From positions 1-64,000 of the forward strand of contig DUFC01000034.1 in assembly GCA_011191875.1 (NCBI GenBank): 64,000 bases of DNA, read 5' to 3'. How positions within the stretch are numbered: position 1 is the stretch's first letter; each line of letters starts with the position of its first letter. Positions 17,397-26,574 of this stretch are shown here, piece by piece. A program made the translations under genes and the position numbers. The notes below the pieces were generated by a model that had not been told where the DNA came from, did no database searches, and saw nothing but the letters and a program-made list of their open reading frames with translations. The stretch is from Dehalococcoidia bacterium. Lineage in GTDB: Bacteria; Chloroflexota; Dehalococcoidia; Dehalococcoidales; W498.

Positions 17397-19829
17397 GTGA
17401 CTCTTATCTATCTTAGTTGCGCCTGGGTGGTTGGTATTTATTTGGGTTCAAAATTTAATCTACCTTTAGCCTTCCTCTTCACCGGACTTATCCCCCTCTC
17501 CCTACTTCTCTTCCTTCGTCACCGCAGAAAGCTAATAATCCTGAGCAGTCTATGTCTTATTGCCCTCTTTGGTGGAGCCTTTTGCTATCAGTCAAGCTTG
17601 CCCATTGTTAATGAGAACTGCCTCCAATTTTACAACGACCACGGAGCAGTAGAATTCAAGGGTATGGTTAATGTGGACCCTGAGGTCAGAGATAAATCTA
17701 CTCACCTCCGCTTGTCAGCCACAGAAATTAAAGTTGATAAAGAATGGCAAGAGGTTTCAGGAACGGCTCTACTATTTGTACCCCGATACCCTACCTATGA
17801 CTATGGTGATATGCTCCTCGTGACCGGGGAACTGGAAACACCATCCCAGCTTGATGACTTTGATTACAGAGGTTATCTAGCCCACCAAGGAATCTACTCC
17901 ACTATGCTCTACCCTAAGATAGAAATTCTTGAAATGGGGGAGGGCTTTAAGCCTCTGGAATGGATTTACTCACTAAGAAACCGCCTATCCCAAACCCTGT
18001 CTGAAGTTTTACCCGAGCCACAGGCGTCGCTTGCTCAGGGTATTATTCTAGGCATCCGAGGCAATATTCCCTCATCAACCTATGACGCTTTTGTCCATAG
18101 TGGTACTGCTCATATGTTAGCCATATCCGGACTCCACCTCAGCATCGTAGCTGGTATTATGATTAGCCTCGGTATATGGCTCTTTGGCATGAGACGCTAC
18201 ATCTACATCTGGCTAGCGCTTAGTACAATCTGGCTTTTTGCCTTGCTTACTGGTATGCACGCACCGGTGACTAGAGGAGCGATTATGGCTAGCCTGTTCC
18301 TCACTGCTGAGCTTCTGGGTAGACAGCGCAGTGCCATTACCTCCCTTGCCTTTGCTGCAGCTATAATGGTCGGTATTAGCCCCCAGGTATTGTGGACCGC
18401 TTCCTTCCAGCTAAGCTTTCTAGCTATGGCTGGTTTAATCTTTGTATTCCCACCTATCCGAGATTTAGGTAGGAAAACTGTCAATACTACTCTAGGCGAA
18501 AACAGACCAGTAACACCACTAGCCTATTTCATTACCGATAGCTTCAGTGTAGCCCTGGGGGCAATCATAGCTGTCTGGCCACTCATTGCTCATTACTTCA
18601 GCATTATTTCATTTGTTGCTCCCCTAGCCACATTCTTTACTCTACCAGCCTTACCTGGCATCATTATCACTGGCGCTTTAGCTGGTTCCTTAGGACTTGT
18701 TGCCTTACCTATCGCCCAGGTTGTAGCCTGGCTAGCCTGGCTCTTCCTATCATATATGCTCATGGTAGTCAATGGCTTTGCCGCCCTTCCTATATCTTCC
18801 ATTGAGGTAGGCTCGGTTGACACTACCCTGATATGGGTTTATTATCTAGCCCTTGCCTCAGCTATCTGGTTCAACAGCAATAGGAAGAGGTTGACTAATC
18901 TGATGCCTGAAACTACAGCCAGACTAAAGTCAGGGATAAGTAAATCCTCTATCCTCATTTCCGGATTACCCAAGAAGTGGATTATCCCACCACTGCTAGT
19001 GTTAGCTATCTTGGTATCACTCGTCGCTGCCACTATGCCCGATGATAACCTCTATATAAGCTTCCTTAATGTAGGCCAGGGTGACGCCATACTGATTCAA
19101 AAGGGTAATCAGCAGGTTCTGGTTGACGGCGGACCCAGCCCCCAGGCAGTAAGCTTGGAATTAAGTAAAAAGCTTCCCTTCTGGGATAGAACTATTGACC
19201 TGGTAGTATTGACCCACCCCAGTGCTGACCATGTCACCGGTCTAGTAGAGGTTCTACAAAGATATAAGGTTGAGCAAGTACTCTATCCTGATTTAGATTT
19301 TAAGTCCGATATATACGATAAGTGGCTCAGGTTACTCAATGAAAAGAATACTAAATGCACCATAGCTCAAGCCGGACATAAGATTGACTTAGGCGAGGGA
19401 GTAGTAATAGAGGTGCTCAACCCACCGGAAATACTATTCACCGACACCAGTTCCGATATAGACAATAACGGCATGGTATTGCGTTTAAGTATAGGCGAGG
19501 TGAGCTTCCTGCTTACCGCCGATATAAGGCAGGAGGCAGAATTTGAGCTTATTAACCGTAGAGCTGGCCTCTATAGCACTGTACTCAAGGTGGCTCACCA
19601 CGGCTCGAATACTTCTACCTGCCAAGAGTTCCTGGCGGTGGTTAACCCACAACTAGCCGTTATCTCAGTTGGCGCCGATAATAGATTTGGTCATCCCACC
19701 CCTGAGGTAATGGAGAGACTTGAGGATAAGCTAGGCTCAGAAAATATCTACCGCACCGATGAACACGGCACCATAGAATTCATCACCAATGGCGAAAGAC
19801 TGTGGGTGAGTGTGGAGAAGAAACAATAA
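17397..19829 (+). CDS. comEC: ComEC DNA-uptake channel protein
   Basis: 810 residues with GTG start after the RBS GGATGGAGG. Early membrane segments and an OB-fold region (about 75-170) precede the Competence domain (about 215-480; AQGIILGIRG, SGTAHMLAISGLHLSIVAG, LLTGMHAPVTRGAIMASLFL). The C-terminal metallo-beta-lactamase domain (about 545-800) has DGGPSPQAV, THPSADHVTGL and KVAHHGSNTS. The usual HxHxDH is HPSADH here, one metal ligand replaced, as also happens in other ComEC proteins. It conducts single-stranded DNA into the cytoplasm; the MBL domain may degrade the other strand. With comEA and the type IV pilus genes at 47-62 kb, natural transformation is plausible. Confidence 0.93.
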   Translation: MTLIYLSCAWVVGIYLGSKFNLPLAFLFTGLIPLSLLLFLRHRRKLIILSSLCLIALFGGAFCYQSSLPIVNENCLQFYNDHGAVEFKGMVNVDPEVRDKSTHLRLSATEIKVDKEWQEVSGTALLFVPRYPTYDYGDMLLVTGELETPSQLDDFDYRGYLAHQGIYSTMLYPKIEILEMGEGFKPLEWIYSLRNRLSQTLSEVLPEPQASLAQGIILGIRGNIPSSTYDAFVHSGTAHMLAISGLHLSIVAGIMISLGIWLFGMRRYIYIWLALSTIWLFALLTGMHAPVTRGAIMASLFLTAELLGRQRSAITSLAFAAAIMVGISPQVLWTASFQLSFLAMAGLIFVFPPIRDLGRKTVNTTLGENRPVTPLAYFITDSFSVALGAIIAVWPLIAHYFSIISFVAPLATFFTLPALPGIIITGALAGSLGLVALPIAQVVAWLAWLFLSYMLMVVNGFAALPISSIEVGSVDTTLIWVYYLALASAIWFNSNRKRLTNLMPETTARLKSGISKSSILISGLPKKWIIPPLLVLAILVSLVAATMPDDNLYISFLNVGQGDAILIQKGNQQVLVDGGPSPQAVSLELSKKLPFWDRTIDLVVLTHPSADHVTGLVEVLQRYKVEQVLYPDLDFKSDIYDKWLRLLNEKNTKCTIAQAGHKIDLGEGVVIEVLNPPEILFTDTSSDIDNNGMVLRLSIGEVSFLLTADIRQEAEFELINRRAGLYSTVLKVAHHGSNTSTCQEFLAVVNPQLAVISVGADNRFGHPTPEVMERLEDKLGSENIYRTDEHGTIEFITNGERLWVSVEKKQ

Positions 19830-19889
19830 ATCACACTATATCAGCGATTAACTTAAAAATTGAGATTTTGGGTTAAGCCTGAGCAGAGT

Positions 19890-19976
19890 TTCCTTGTCAT
19901 TGATTATATGAAAGCGAAGAAATCCCTTTTAGAGATTTCTTTATCATCCTTACACCGAATGACTTCTCGCAATAAC
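19890..19976. repeat. decayed copy of the dispersed inverted-repeat element
   Basis: CTTGTCATTGATTAT...GCGAAGAAATC...GAGATTTCTTTATC...CGAATGACTTCTCGCAATAACG keeps the order of the repeat (TGTCATTGCGAG / GAAGCAATCTC / GAGATTGCTTC / CTCGCAATGAC) with many changes. It lies in the comEC to DUF4349 gap, which otherwise shows only the promoter area of the next gene (TATAGT box near 20047). Confidence 0.4.
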
Positions 19977-20082
19977 GTATAAAGTAGCGAAGCCAAACTG
20001 CATTTCATCGGTTTTGTGGGACTAACCTTTTCACCATTCCAGCGTTATAGTATAGTAGTGATAATAAACAGGAGGCTTTCCT

Positions 20083-20898
20083 ATGAAAAAGCTAATAATA
20101 GGAATGATACTGGTAACGTGTCTGTTGGTGCCGGTTTCTTGCGCCAGGACACCTTCAGAAGAGCCCTCAATGTCACCGGGACAGGAAGACATCGACTACA
20201 AGAATACTGGGGCTGGGGATTTACCATCAACAACAGAAGAGCGGATGATAGTCCGCACCGGGGATATGTCACTGGTAGTGGAGAATGTGGTTGAAGCCCG
20301 GGATGAGATAGCCCAGCTGGCGATAAGGTTTGACGGCTATGTGGTATCATCCCACATCTCAGGTGAGGAACAGGATAGGACGGGATGGATTTCTATTCGG
20401 GTGCCTGATGATAAATTTGACCAAGTGCTAGCCGAACTCAGGAACTTAGCCGTAAGAGTAACCTCAGAAAGCACTGATAGCCGGGATGTAACCGAGGAGT
20501 ATGTTGACCTCCAGTCTAGACTCAGGAACGCTGAAGCAACTGAGAACCAATATCTAGCCCTTTTAGAAAAATCCGAGGATGTGGACGATATCCTTAAAAT
20601 TTACGAAAAGCTATCCCAGGTAAGGCGTGAAATAGAGCAAATCCAGGGTCGGATGCAGTATCTGGAACGAACATCATCAATGAGCCTAATTTCAATCTAT
20701 CTGAAGCCGGTTGCTACTGCTAATCCACTGGTTCGTGCTGGCTGGAATGCTCTAGAGATTCTCAAATCTGCTGTTCGTGGGCTCGTTATCTTCGGGCAGT
20801 GGCTAGGCGTCGCCGCCATCTGGTTAATAATCTTTAGCCCTATATGGGGGACTATTCTGGGTATTATCTACTGGCGTCGCCGGAAGAAAAGAACTTAG
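20083..20898 (+). CDS. DUF4349 lipoprotein
   Basis: 271 residues. An N-terminal signal MKKLIIGMILVTCLLVPVSC ends at a plausible lipobox cysteine (residue 20). The DUF4349 core runs about 50-260: RMIVRTGDMSLVVENVVEARDEIAQLA, GYVVSS, WISIRVPDDKFDQVLAELRNLA, STDSRDVTEEYVDLQSRLRNAEATENQYLALLEK. A coiled coil and a C-terminal membrane segment (WLGVAAIWLIIFSPIWGTILGIIYW) follow. The function of the family is unknown; it is an extracytoplasmic anchored protein. The RBS CAGGAGGC is good. Its 3' end overlaps the convergent DUF167 gene by 35 bases. Confidence 0.9.
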   Translation: MKKLIIGMILVTCLLVPVSCARTPSEEPSMSPGQEDIDYKNTGAGDLPSTTEERMIVRTGDMSLVVENVVEARDEIAQLAIRFDGYVVSSHISGEEQDRTGWISIRVPDDKFDQVLAELRNLAVRVTSESTDSRDVTEEYVDLQSRLRNAEATENQYLALLEKSEDVDDILKIYEKLSQVRREIEQIQGRMQYLERTSSMSLISIYLKPVATANPLVRAGWNALEILKSAVRGLVIFGQWLGVAAIWLIIFSPIWGTILGIIYWRRRKKRT

Positions 20899-21172
20899 AT
20901 GAAAGCCTTTTCACAACTTCTTCCCGGCTCAAACCATCAATAGCTATAACCTTACTCCTAATAGTATGACCCTTTATAATATTTATACTGCCTTTGCCTA
21001 TTTTCAGAAGCTGGCTTAGTAAAGTTATGAGTTCCCTATTAGCCTTACCTTTGGTTGGTGGCGCTGATACCTTTACCTGCAATACCCCATTCCTGAAGCC
21101 TACCACCTCACTCATATTGGTACTAGGGTAAACATGCATTGCAATATTTACTTTATTCCCCGAAGTAGGCAC
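20864..21172 (-). CDS. DUF167/YggU family protein
   Basis: 102 residues. The family core is visible: MHVYPSTNMSEVVGF, LQVKVSAPPTKGKANRELITLLSQLL and INIIKGHTIRSKVIAI. The role of YggU/DUF167 is not established. It follows a small membrane protein gene by 15 bases and overlaps the DUF4349 gene tail to tail. The start could instead be the ATG at residue 12 (MHVYPS), which would match the shorter members better. Confidence 0.85.
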   Translation of the reverse strand: MPTSGNKVNIAMHVYPSTNMSEVVGFRNGVLQVKVSAPPTKGKANRELITLLSQLLKIGKGSINIIKGHTIRSKVIAIDGLSREEVVKRLSSKFFSSGDASR

Positions 21173-21187
21173 ATCCAGTAAGCTCAG

Positions 21188-21397
21188 CTATTCACTTCCA
21201 CTGCGCGCAATTAGTGTAGCAATACAGCCCAGAAGTAAAATTACTGCCAGTCCTCCCCAGCCTGCTGCGTTATGAGCAACTGAGGCAGTAGCCAATCCCC
21301 CGGTAATAAATGCTGGGACTACTTCCACCGCAGTAAGGATTCCCATTACTGTGCACAGCCCAGCCAAGATACCAAGAATTAAAGCTAACACTCCCAT
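21188..21397 (-). CDS. small two-span membrane protein, unknown function
   Basis: 69 residues, very hydrophobic: MGVLALILGILAGLCTVMGI, then a glycine/alanine-rich loop with AFITGGLATASVAHNAAG, and WGGLAVILLLGCIATLIAR. A strong RBS (AAGGAGGTTCTATT) supports the start. I do not recognise a family. It precedes the DUF167 gene on the same strand and is probably co-transcribed with it. Confidence 0.65.
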   Translation of the reverse strand: MGVLALILGILAGLCTVMGILTAVEVVPAFITGGLATASVAHNAAGWGGLAVILLLGCIATLIARSGSE

Positions 21398-21481
21398 AAT
21401 AGAACCTCCTTGTTTATTAGGTGAGCTACCTTTTGTCTTTATTTTAGCCCATAGTTACTATATAATCAATAGGTTGATAAT

Positions 21482-22144
21482 ATGAAGCTAACAGATAATC
21501 TATACTTATACCCCGAAAAAGGAATATTCGACTGCAACACCTATGTGATTAATGATAACCTCACTGTTGTCATAGACTCCGGCTCAACTCAATTCCTACC
21601 AGCGCTAATAGAAGATTTGGTTAAAGATGGTATTGACCCCAAAGATATTGATATTATCACTAATACCCACCTCCACCCCGACCATTGCTCGGCAAATATA
21701 GCCTTAAAGGAAATCTCTGGAGGCGAAATCCTGTTCCACCCCTTGCACAAAAAGTTCTATGATGCAGCCCTTAAGGATGTACCAAAATTGCTCGGTCTTC
21801 CATCCATTGAATTGAAAGAGGACGGCTACTTGGATAATAACAAATTAAATAGCGGGGAAATGGAATTCGAGCTTATCCACTCCCCGGGACATTCCCCGGA
21901 CAGTATCTGCTTTTATTGCAGGAAAGTGGGAATCCTGATTTGTGGGGATGTCATTTTTAACCAAAATACAGGGAGAGTTGACCTCCCCGGTGGCAATGGT
22001 GAGCAGCTCAAGCACTCCATAGAAGAGCTATCACAGCTAATAATTGAGTATTTGCTTCCCGGTCATATGGATATAATAACTGGTACTGAAAAGGTTAAAA
22101 ACAATTTTGAATTCGTTAAACAGAATATACTCAGATGGCTATAA
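21482..22144 (+). CDS. metallo-beta-lactamase-fold hydrolase (glyoxalase II-like)
   Basis: 220 residues. Metal ligands are complete: THLHPDH near residue 63, SPGHSPDS near 135, CGDVIF near 157 and LLPGHMD near 200. The N-terminal FDCNTYVINDNLTVVIDSGS is the typical glyoxalase-II-type opening. The substrate is unknown. A TATAAT box ends only about 15 bases before the ATG, and no Shine-Dalgarno is obvious, so the mRNA may be nearly leaderless. Confidence 0.88.
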   Translation: MKLTDNLYLYPEKGIFDCNTYVINDNLTVVIDSGSTQFLPALIEDLVKDGIDPKDIDIITNTHLHPDHCSANIALKEISGGEILFHPLHKKFYDAALKDVPKLLGLPSIELKEDGYLDNNKLNSGEMEFELIHSPGHSPDSICFYCRKVGILICGDVIFNQNTGRVDLPGGNGEQLKHSIEELSQLIIEYLLPGHMDIITGTEKVKNNFEFVKQNILRWL

Positions 22145-22189
22145 ACAGAAATGGCTACTAATACTTTAATGGAGATGTTTATATAAGTC

Positions 22190-22669
22190 ATGGCTAGCCT
22201 AGAGCAAGAGATAGGAAATTTGCTTCGTCAGAAAGGACTAACTCTGGGAGTAGTCGAATCAGCCACCGGAGGGCTGTTGTCCCATCTGATAACAAATATC
22301 CGTGGCAGCTCAGACTACTATAAAGGTTCAGTTACTGCCTATAGCAATGAGGTCAAGATTAAAGTAATCGGTGTTAATGAGGATACCATTAACCAATATG
22401 GTGCTGTGAGCTATCAGGTGGTTGAGGAGATGGCACGAGGTGGCAGAAAAGCACTAGCCGCAGACATATGCCTAGCTGACACCGGTATTGCCGGTCCCAC
22501 CGGGGCTACCACAGAAAAACCGATAGGGCTATTCTACATTGGCTTAGCCTATCAGGCTGGAACCTATAGTCGGAAACACAACTTCCAGGGAAACCGAGAG
22601 CAAAACAAGCGATACGCTACTAATGCCGCCCTGGGTTGGTTAAAGGAATACCTGACAGGTTTAAAATAG
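22190..22669 (+). CDS. CinA C-terminal-type nicotinamide-nucleotide amidohydrolase
   Basis: 159 residues covering just the CinA C-terminal (PncC) domain: LTLGVVESATGGLLSHLITNIRGSSDYYKGSVTAYSNEVK, then YGAVSYQVVEEMARGGRKALAADICLADTGIAGPTGATTEKPIGLFYIG. The Ser/Thr-rich SATGG and GIAGPTG motifs form the active site. It deamidates nicotinamide mononucleotide to nicotinate mononucleotide for NAD salvage. The N-terminal MoaB-like domain of full CinA is absent, as in E. coli PncC. Confidence 0.92.
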   Translation: MASLEQEIGNLLRQKGLTLGVVESATGGLLSHLITNIRGSSDYYKGSVTAYSNEVKIKVIGVNEDTINQYGAVSYQVVEEMARGGRKALAADICLADTGIAGPTGATTEKPIGLFYIGLAYQAGTYSRKHNFQGNREQNKRYATNAALGWLKEYLTGLK

Positions 22670-22684
22670 AGAGGGCAACTATTT

Positions 22685-22800
22685 TATCTCTTGAGATTGC
22701 AGAGCTTATTCCGAGCGTAAGCAAGGAATCTTTCTCCGAGTTTTCTCCGGCTACGTTTTACAAACGCTGACGCTCCTCACAATTACAAGGGGCTAGTCTA
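22685..22800. repeat. decayed copy of the dispersed repeat in the cinA-nudix gap
   Basis: TTGAGATTGCAGAGCTTATTCCGAGCGTAAGC...ACGCTGACGCTCCTCACAATTAC resembles the GAGATTGC...CTCCTCGCAATGAC half of the repeat, with many substitutions. Only the CTCC TCAC-AAT end and the GAGATTGC start are recognisable, so the call is tentative. Confidence 0.3.
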
Positions 22801-22806
22801 AAGGGG

Positions 22807-23238
22807 GTGAGGTTGATAAATAAACCCTTACAGGAAAAACATGTCGTTACCTGCTTCCTTGAATATGAAAATGAGATATTGATTTTACGACGTAGTGAGC
22901 AAGTTGGTAGCTATCAAGGAAGGTGGGCCGGAGTTAGCGGCTATATAGAAGCGGAGACAACCGCCGATGAGCAAGCCTTCATAGAGATAGAAGAGGAGAC
23001 CAGCCTATGTCGAAAAGACCTTGAATTAATAAGAAGTGGCAAACCGTTACCGATTGAAGATGAGAAGCTCGGTGTTAAATGGATAGTCCACCCCTATCTT
23101 TTTCATATAAAAGACCGAGACAAAGTCAAGATTGATTGGGAACATAAAGAAACACGGTGGATAAACCCCAGAGATATAGATAACTACCAAACCGTGCCCA
23201 AGCTTAAAGAGACTCTAGCCCAGGTGTATAAATGTTAG
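22807..23238 (+). CDS. Nudix-family hydrolase with an altered Nudix box
   Basis: 143 residues. The fold is Nudix: VVTCFLEYENEILILRRSEQVGSYQGRWAGVSGYIEAETTADEQAFIEIEEETSL. The expected box GX5EX7REUXEEXGU is changed at the first Glu (Thr), the Arg (Ile) and the last Gly (Ser); the metal-binding EIEEE part remains. The protein may hydrolyse a nucleotide derivative or only bind one. The start is uncertain: GTG at 22807 or TTG at 22813 after AGGGGGTGAGG. It overlaps the convergent eIF2B-like gene by 4 bases. Confidence 0.82.
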   Translation: MRLINKPLQEKHVVTCFLEYENEILILRRSEQVGSYQGRWAGVSGYIEAETTADEQAFIEIEEETSLCRKDLELIRSGKPLPIEDEKLGVKWIVHPYLFHIKDRDKVKIDWEHKETRWINPRDIDNYQTVPKLKETLAQVYKC

Positions 23239-24221
23239 TTATCACTAACTGATTGCTCTTCCATATAGCTGATAACCCCTTCAGGTGTAAGCAATCCATC
23301 TTCGGTAACTATCCCGGTAATCAGCTCCAGCGGTGTAATATCAAAGCATGGGTTTTTAACTTCTACTTCTGGCGGTAACTTACCCGATTCAACCACCTCA
23401 GATGCCTCTTTCTCCTCCAAATCAACCTCGGTACTCGTTAGCCTGGGGTCAAACTTAAGCGTCTCGCATAATATATAAAACGGTATACCGCTTCTATCCG
23501 CAGCTAAGGCTACCTGATAAGTGCCTATCCCATTAACCGCCTTGCCGTCAGCACATACTCTATCAGCCCCTACCATGACCTTGTTCGCCGTTGATATATA
23601 AAGCCCCATAGCCGCATCATCGATAAAGGTAATCGGTATCTCACAACTACTGAGTTGCTGGACAGTAATCTCGCCACTGCGACCCGGTCCCGACCTGGTA
23701 GTAATAACTCCGATATTCCTGTATTCAGTAAAGGCTTCCTTCAGTGCTGCCACCACTGTTGAACTATAGCTATGAGTTATTATTATGTCGCCGTCATTAA
23801 TTAGCTCAGAGCCATTTTTTGCAATCTGTGCTACAGCCTGTAATGACTCTTTTATTACTTCATCAACCTTATCAATAGTTAGACGTCTAATTGAACTTAA
23901 ATCAATTCCCCTGGCTTTTACCGATACAATGCTAAGTAAACGATTTACGATATTGAATAAGGGTGCCATAGCTGGACGGACTGTTATTAACCTTTCCCCC
24001 ACCGCCTTCTGCTCCTGTAAAAACTGCTCAAGGCTTTCAACCTGGCTCTGCTCAGCAACAACCTTCAATACACCAAGTGCCTGCCTCGCCAACTGGCTGG
24101 CACCATGAGTCTTATCATCCCTGACCTCATCAATCAGGCTAATAATTTCAGGGCTAATGTTCATAGCACTTATTCTATCAACACTTGTTAATGAGGTCAA
24201 AGCTAACAACCTAGATTCCAC
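23235..24221 (-). CDS. eIF-2B alpha/beta/delta-family protein (ribose-1,5-bisphosphate isomerase-like)
   Basis: 328 residues. The N-terminal helical part (IIDEVRDDKTHGASQLARQAL) and the C-terminal Rossmann-like catalytic region (DIIITHSYSSTVVAALKEA, VITTRSGPGRSGEITVQQL, IDDAAMGLYISTANKVMVGADRVCADGKAVNGIGTYQVALAA) match archaeal-type IF2B-like sugar isomerases. GADRV and NGIGT are the conserved active-site Asp and glycine loop. The substrate is not decided: methylthioribose-1-P, ribose-1,5-bisphosphate or another. An internal ATG (MNISPEI, residue 20) may be the real start. Some archaeal proteins, from memory, fuse a Nudix domain to this domain; here the two are separate convergent genes. Confidence 0.85.
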   Translation of the reverse strand: MESRLLALTSLTSVDRISAMNISPEIISLIDEVRDDKTHGASQLARQALGVLKVVAEQSQVESLEQFLQEQKAVGERLITVRPAMAPLFNIVNRLLSIVSVKARGIDLSSIRRLTIDKVDEVIKESLQAVAQIAKNGSELINDGDIIITHSYSSTVVAALKEAFTEYRNIGVITTRSGPGRSGEITVQQLSSCEIPITFIDDAAMGLYISTANKVMVGADRVCADGKAVNGIGTYQVALAADRSGIPFYILCETLKFDPRLTSTEVDLEEKEASEVVESGKLPPEVEVKNPCFDITPLELITGIVTEDGLLTPEGVISYMEEQSVSDN

Positions 24222-24385
24222 CTATATAAATACATGGTATCTAAGAAGTACTCCACCTCTCTTTCTATTTATCTCCTCCTCATTATAGGAATATATATTC
24301 ATTTCATGGAGAAGAGGATTAAATTGGTGTCCCCGAATATCTTGATTTTTAGGGTAAATTAAGGGGGTGAAGTAGATTATAAAAA

Positions 24386-24414
24386 TTGCTATTATCACCT
24401 CTCAATGTTATACT
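24386..24414 (+). promoter_or_regulatory. sigma70-type promoter of rph
   Basis: TTGCTA (24386-24391), 17-base spacer, TATACT (24409-24414). Transcription would begin near 24421, downstream of the TTG start used in the ORF track, which supports the ATG at 24451 as the rph start. Confidence 0.55.
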
Positions 24415-24450
24415 TTGGCGTATATCTCAGAAGCTAGAAGGAAAGGTTAT

Positions 24451-25185
24451 ATGAAAAGGGCTGACGGTCGTTCCTGGGATGAACTGCGACCAATAAGAAT
24501 AATACTGGAATTCCAGAACTTTGCCGAAGGCTCAGCATTGATAGAGCTAGGGAAGACACGAGTACTATGCTCGGCTAGCGTTGAGGATAGGGTGCCAGGT
24601 TTCCTCAAGGGGGAAGGAAGTGGCTGGATTACTGCTGAATACTCTATGCTGCCCCGTGCCACGGTTACTCGCACCCCCCGTGATTCGTCACTGGGTAGGG
24701 TTGCCGGTAGAAGCCATGAAATACAGCGTCTCATTGGACGTTCACTACGAGCGGTCACTAACCTGGATGCATTAGGGGAAAGAACCTTAATCATAGATTG
24801 CGATGTATTACAGGCAGATGGTGGCACTAGGACTGCTGCCATCACCGGCGCCTATGTAGCCCTATATCAAGCCCTCCGAACCCTAGCCTATATGGGGATA
24901 ATATCATCTATACCTTTAAGGAGTGCAATAGCTGCCACCAGCGTTGGCATCGTGCATGGTTACCAGCTATTAGACCTGTGTTACGATGAAGACTGCAATG
25001 CCGATGTTGACTTCAATGTGGTAATGACCAGCCAGGGTAAGTTTGTTGAGGTTCAGGGGACGGCAGAAATCAAGCCCTTCTCCAAGGAGACCATTGATTC
25101 TTTACTCTCCTTAGCAGAAAAGGGCATCACGCAACTGTTTGAAGCTCAGCAAGCCGCCCTGGATGCGTTAAAGACAGGCGTTTAA
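24451..25185 (+). CDS. rph: ribonuclease PH
   Basis: 244 residues from the ATG at 24451, preceded by GAAGGAAAGG; the track start (TTG 24415) lies upstream of the likely transcription start. It opens [17 protein letters not shown] and contains [51 protein letters not shown] (phosphate-binding Arg region) and [23 protein letters not shown], all RNase PH signatures. It trims tRNA 3' ends phosphorolytically as a hexamer. The final 4 bases overlap the convergent proA. Confidence 0.95.
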   Translation: MKRADGRSWDELRPIRIILEFQNFAEGSALIELGKTRVLCSASVEDRVPGFLKGEGSGWITAEYSMLPRATVTRTPRDSSLGRVAGRSHEIQRLIGRSLRAVTNLDALGERTLIIDCDVLQADGGTRTAAITGAYVALYQALRTLAYMGIISSIPLRSAIAATSVGIVHGYQLLDLCYDEDCNADVDFNVVMTSQGKFVEVQGTAEIKPFSKETIDSLLSLAEKGITQLFEAQQAALDALKTGV

Positions 25186-26456
25186 GGTCTTACCTGCCCA
25201 CTGCCGAAGATAATCCACTTATAACTGGTCAATTCCTTTAACCCTAACGGACCCCGGGCATGAAGTTTCTGGGTACTAATGCCTACCTCAGCCCCTAAGC
25301 CGAACTGACCACCATCGGTAAACCTTGTGCTGGCATTGACATAGACACAGGCAGCATCCACTTCATTAAGAAAGCGCATCGCCACCTGATATTCCTCAGT
25401 GATAATAGCCTCAGAGTGCCCTGAGCCACAGTGCTCAATGTGCTCCAGTGCCTCATCCAGAGAATCCACAACCTTAATTGCCGCTACCAGCGACAGGAAC
25501 TCCTTGCCCCAATCCTCATCTACAGACGGCATAAGCTTCAAAGAGGCATTTGACTTAAGGATAGTCATAGCCCGCTTATCGCAGTGCATTTCCACTCCAG
25601 CCTTTGCCCACTCCGCCGCCACCAGGGGCAAGTAGCGCTCTGCAATATCGTCATGTACCAGCAGGGTATCTAAGGCGTTGCAAACAGTTGGTCGTTGCAC
25701 CTTGGCATTAAAAGCTATGGCTACTGCCTTTTCTATATCAGCACTTTTATCCACATAAGTATGACAAACACCAATACCACCGCTGAGCACCGGCATAGTA
25801 GCATTCTCATTAACCATATTTATCAAACCAGCTCCCCCCCGTGGGATAATCAGGTCAATATAATCACGCATTCCGAGTATTTTATCGACTAGCGCCCGGT
25901 CGGCATTCTCAATGAACTGCACTGCTCCATCAGGCACTCCTGCCCTTGTAGCTGCTTCCTGAACCACCTTGGCTAAGGCACTATTGGAGTGAATTGCCTC
26001 TTTACCTCCCCTGAGCATAATGGCATTACCCGACTTCAGGCACAGGGTAGAGATATCTACAGTAACATTGGGTCGGCTCTCATAGATGGCACCGATTACA
26101 CCTAGCGGAACCCGTTTTTTACCTATCTGCAATCCATTAGGCAGGGTGCGCATATCAAATACCTCACCCACTGGGTCAGGTAATTCTGCCACTGCCAGCA
26201 CATCCTGGGCTATAGTATCAAGACGGCTAGATGATAGGAGTAATCGGTCAAGCATGGCAGCATTCATACCTGATGCCTCCGCTTCCTTGTAGTCAATCTG
26301 ATTAGCCTCTAGTATTTCATCTTTCCTGGCTAATAGGTCATCAGCAATATTATGTAAAGCTCTATTCTTGACCTCAGTTGAAAGGTAAGCCATCCGATAG
26401 GAAGCCGCCTTAACCGCCTTACCCTTCGCTTCCAGCCCTTTTAAATCCGATTTCAT
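25182..26456 (-). CDS. proA: glutamate-5-semialdehyde dehydrogenase (gamma-glutamyl phosphate reductase)
   Basis: 424 residues. Typical ProA sequence: [80 protein letters not shown] and the catalytic cysteine in [19 protein letters not shown]. It catalyses the NADPH-dependent second step of proline synthesis. ProB, the first-step kinase, is 3.5 kb upstream on the same strand, with a block of unrelated genes between them where the two genes are usually adjacent. Confidence 0.96.
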   Translation of the reverse strand: MKSDLKGLEAKGKAVKAASYRMAYLSTEVKNRALHNIADDLLARKDEILEANQIDYKEAEASGMNAAMLDRLLLSSSRLDTIAQDVLAVAELPDPVGEVFDMRTLPNGLQIGKKRVPLGVIGAIYESRPNVTVDISTLCLKSGNAIMLRGGKEAIHSNSALAKVVQEAATRAGVPDGAVQFIENADRALVDKILGMRDYIDLIIPRGGAGLINMVNENATMPVLSGGIGVCHTYVDKSADIEKAVAIAFNAKVQRPTVCNALDTLLVHDDIAERYLPLVAAEWAKAGVEMHCDKRAMTILKSNASLKLMPSVDEDWGKEFLSLVAAIKVVDSLDEALEHIEHCGSGHSEAIITEEYQVAMRFLNEVDAACVYVNASTRFTDGGQFGLGAEVGISTQKLHARGPLGLKELTSYKWIIFGSGQVRP

Positions 26457-26537
26457 TGTTCACTCCTTTTATATGGTAACTCTATCCCCTTTAAGCATCC
26501 AGAATAATCTTCGATATTCCTGTGTACCAGTTTTACT

Positions 26538-26564
26538 CCTCTTCCCCTTTATAAGGGGAAGAGG
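26538..26564. terminator. perfect 12-bp stem-loop between the nuclease-like gene and proA
   Basis: CCTCTTCCCCTT - TAT - AAGGGGAAGAGG is a perfect hairpin 11 bases beyond the stop of the 26575-27285 gene. No long T run follows on the minus strand (AGTAAAAC), and the plus side reads TAATATTTTAT. It may attenuate read-through into proA or mark an island boundary. Confidence 0.45.
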
Positions 26565-26574
26565 TAATATTTTA

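Noticed and set aside
22807-23238. Nudix gene as a pseudogene because of the altered box
   Set aside because: The frame is full length and overlaps its neighbour neatly, and the EIEEE metal-binding part remains; divergent function is more likely.
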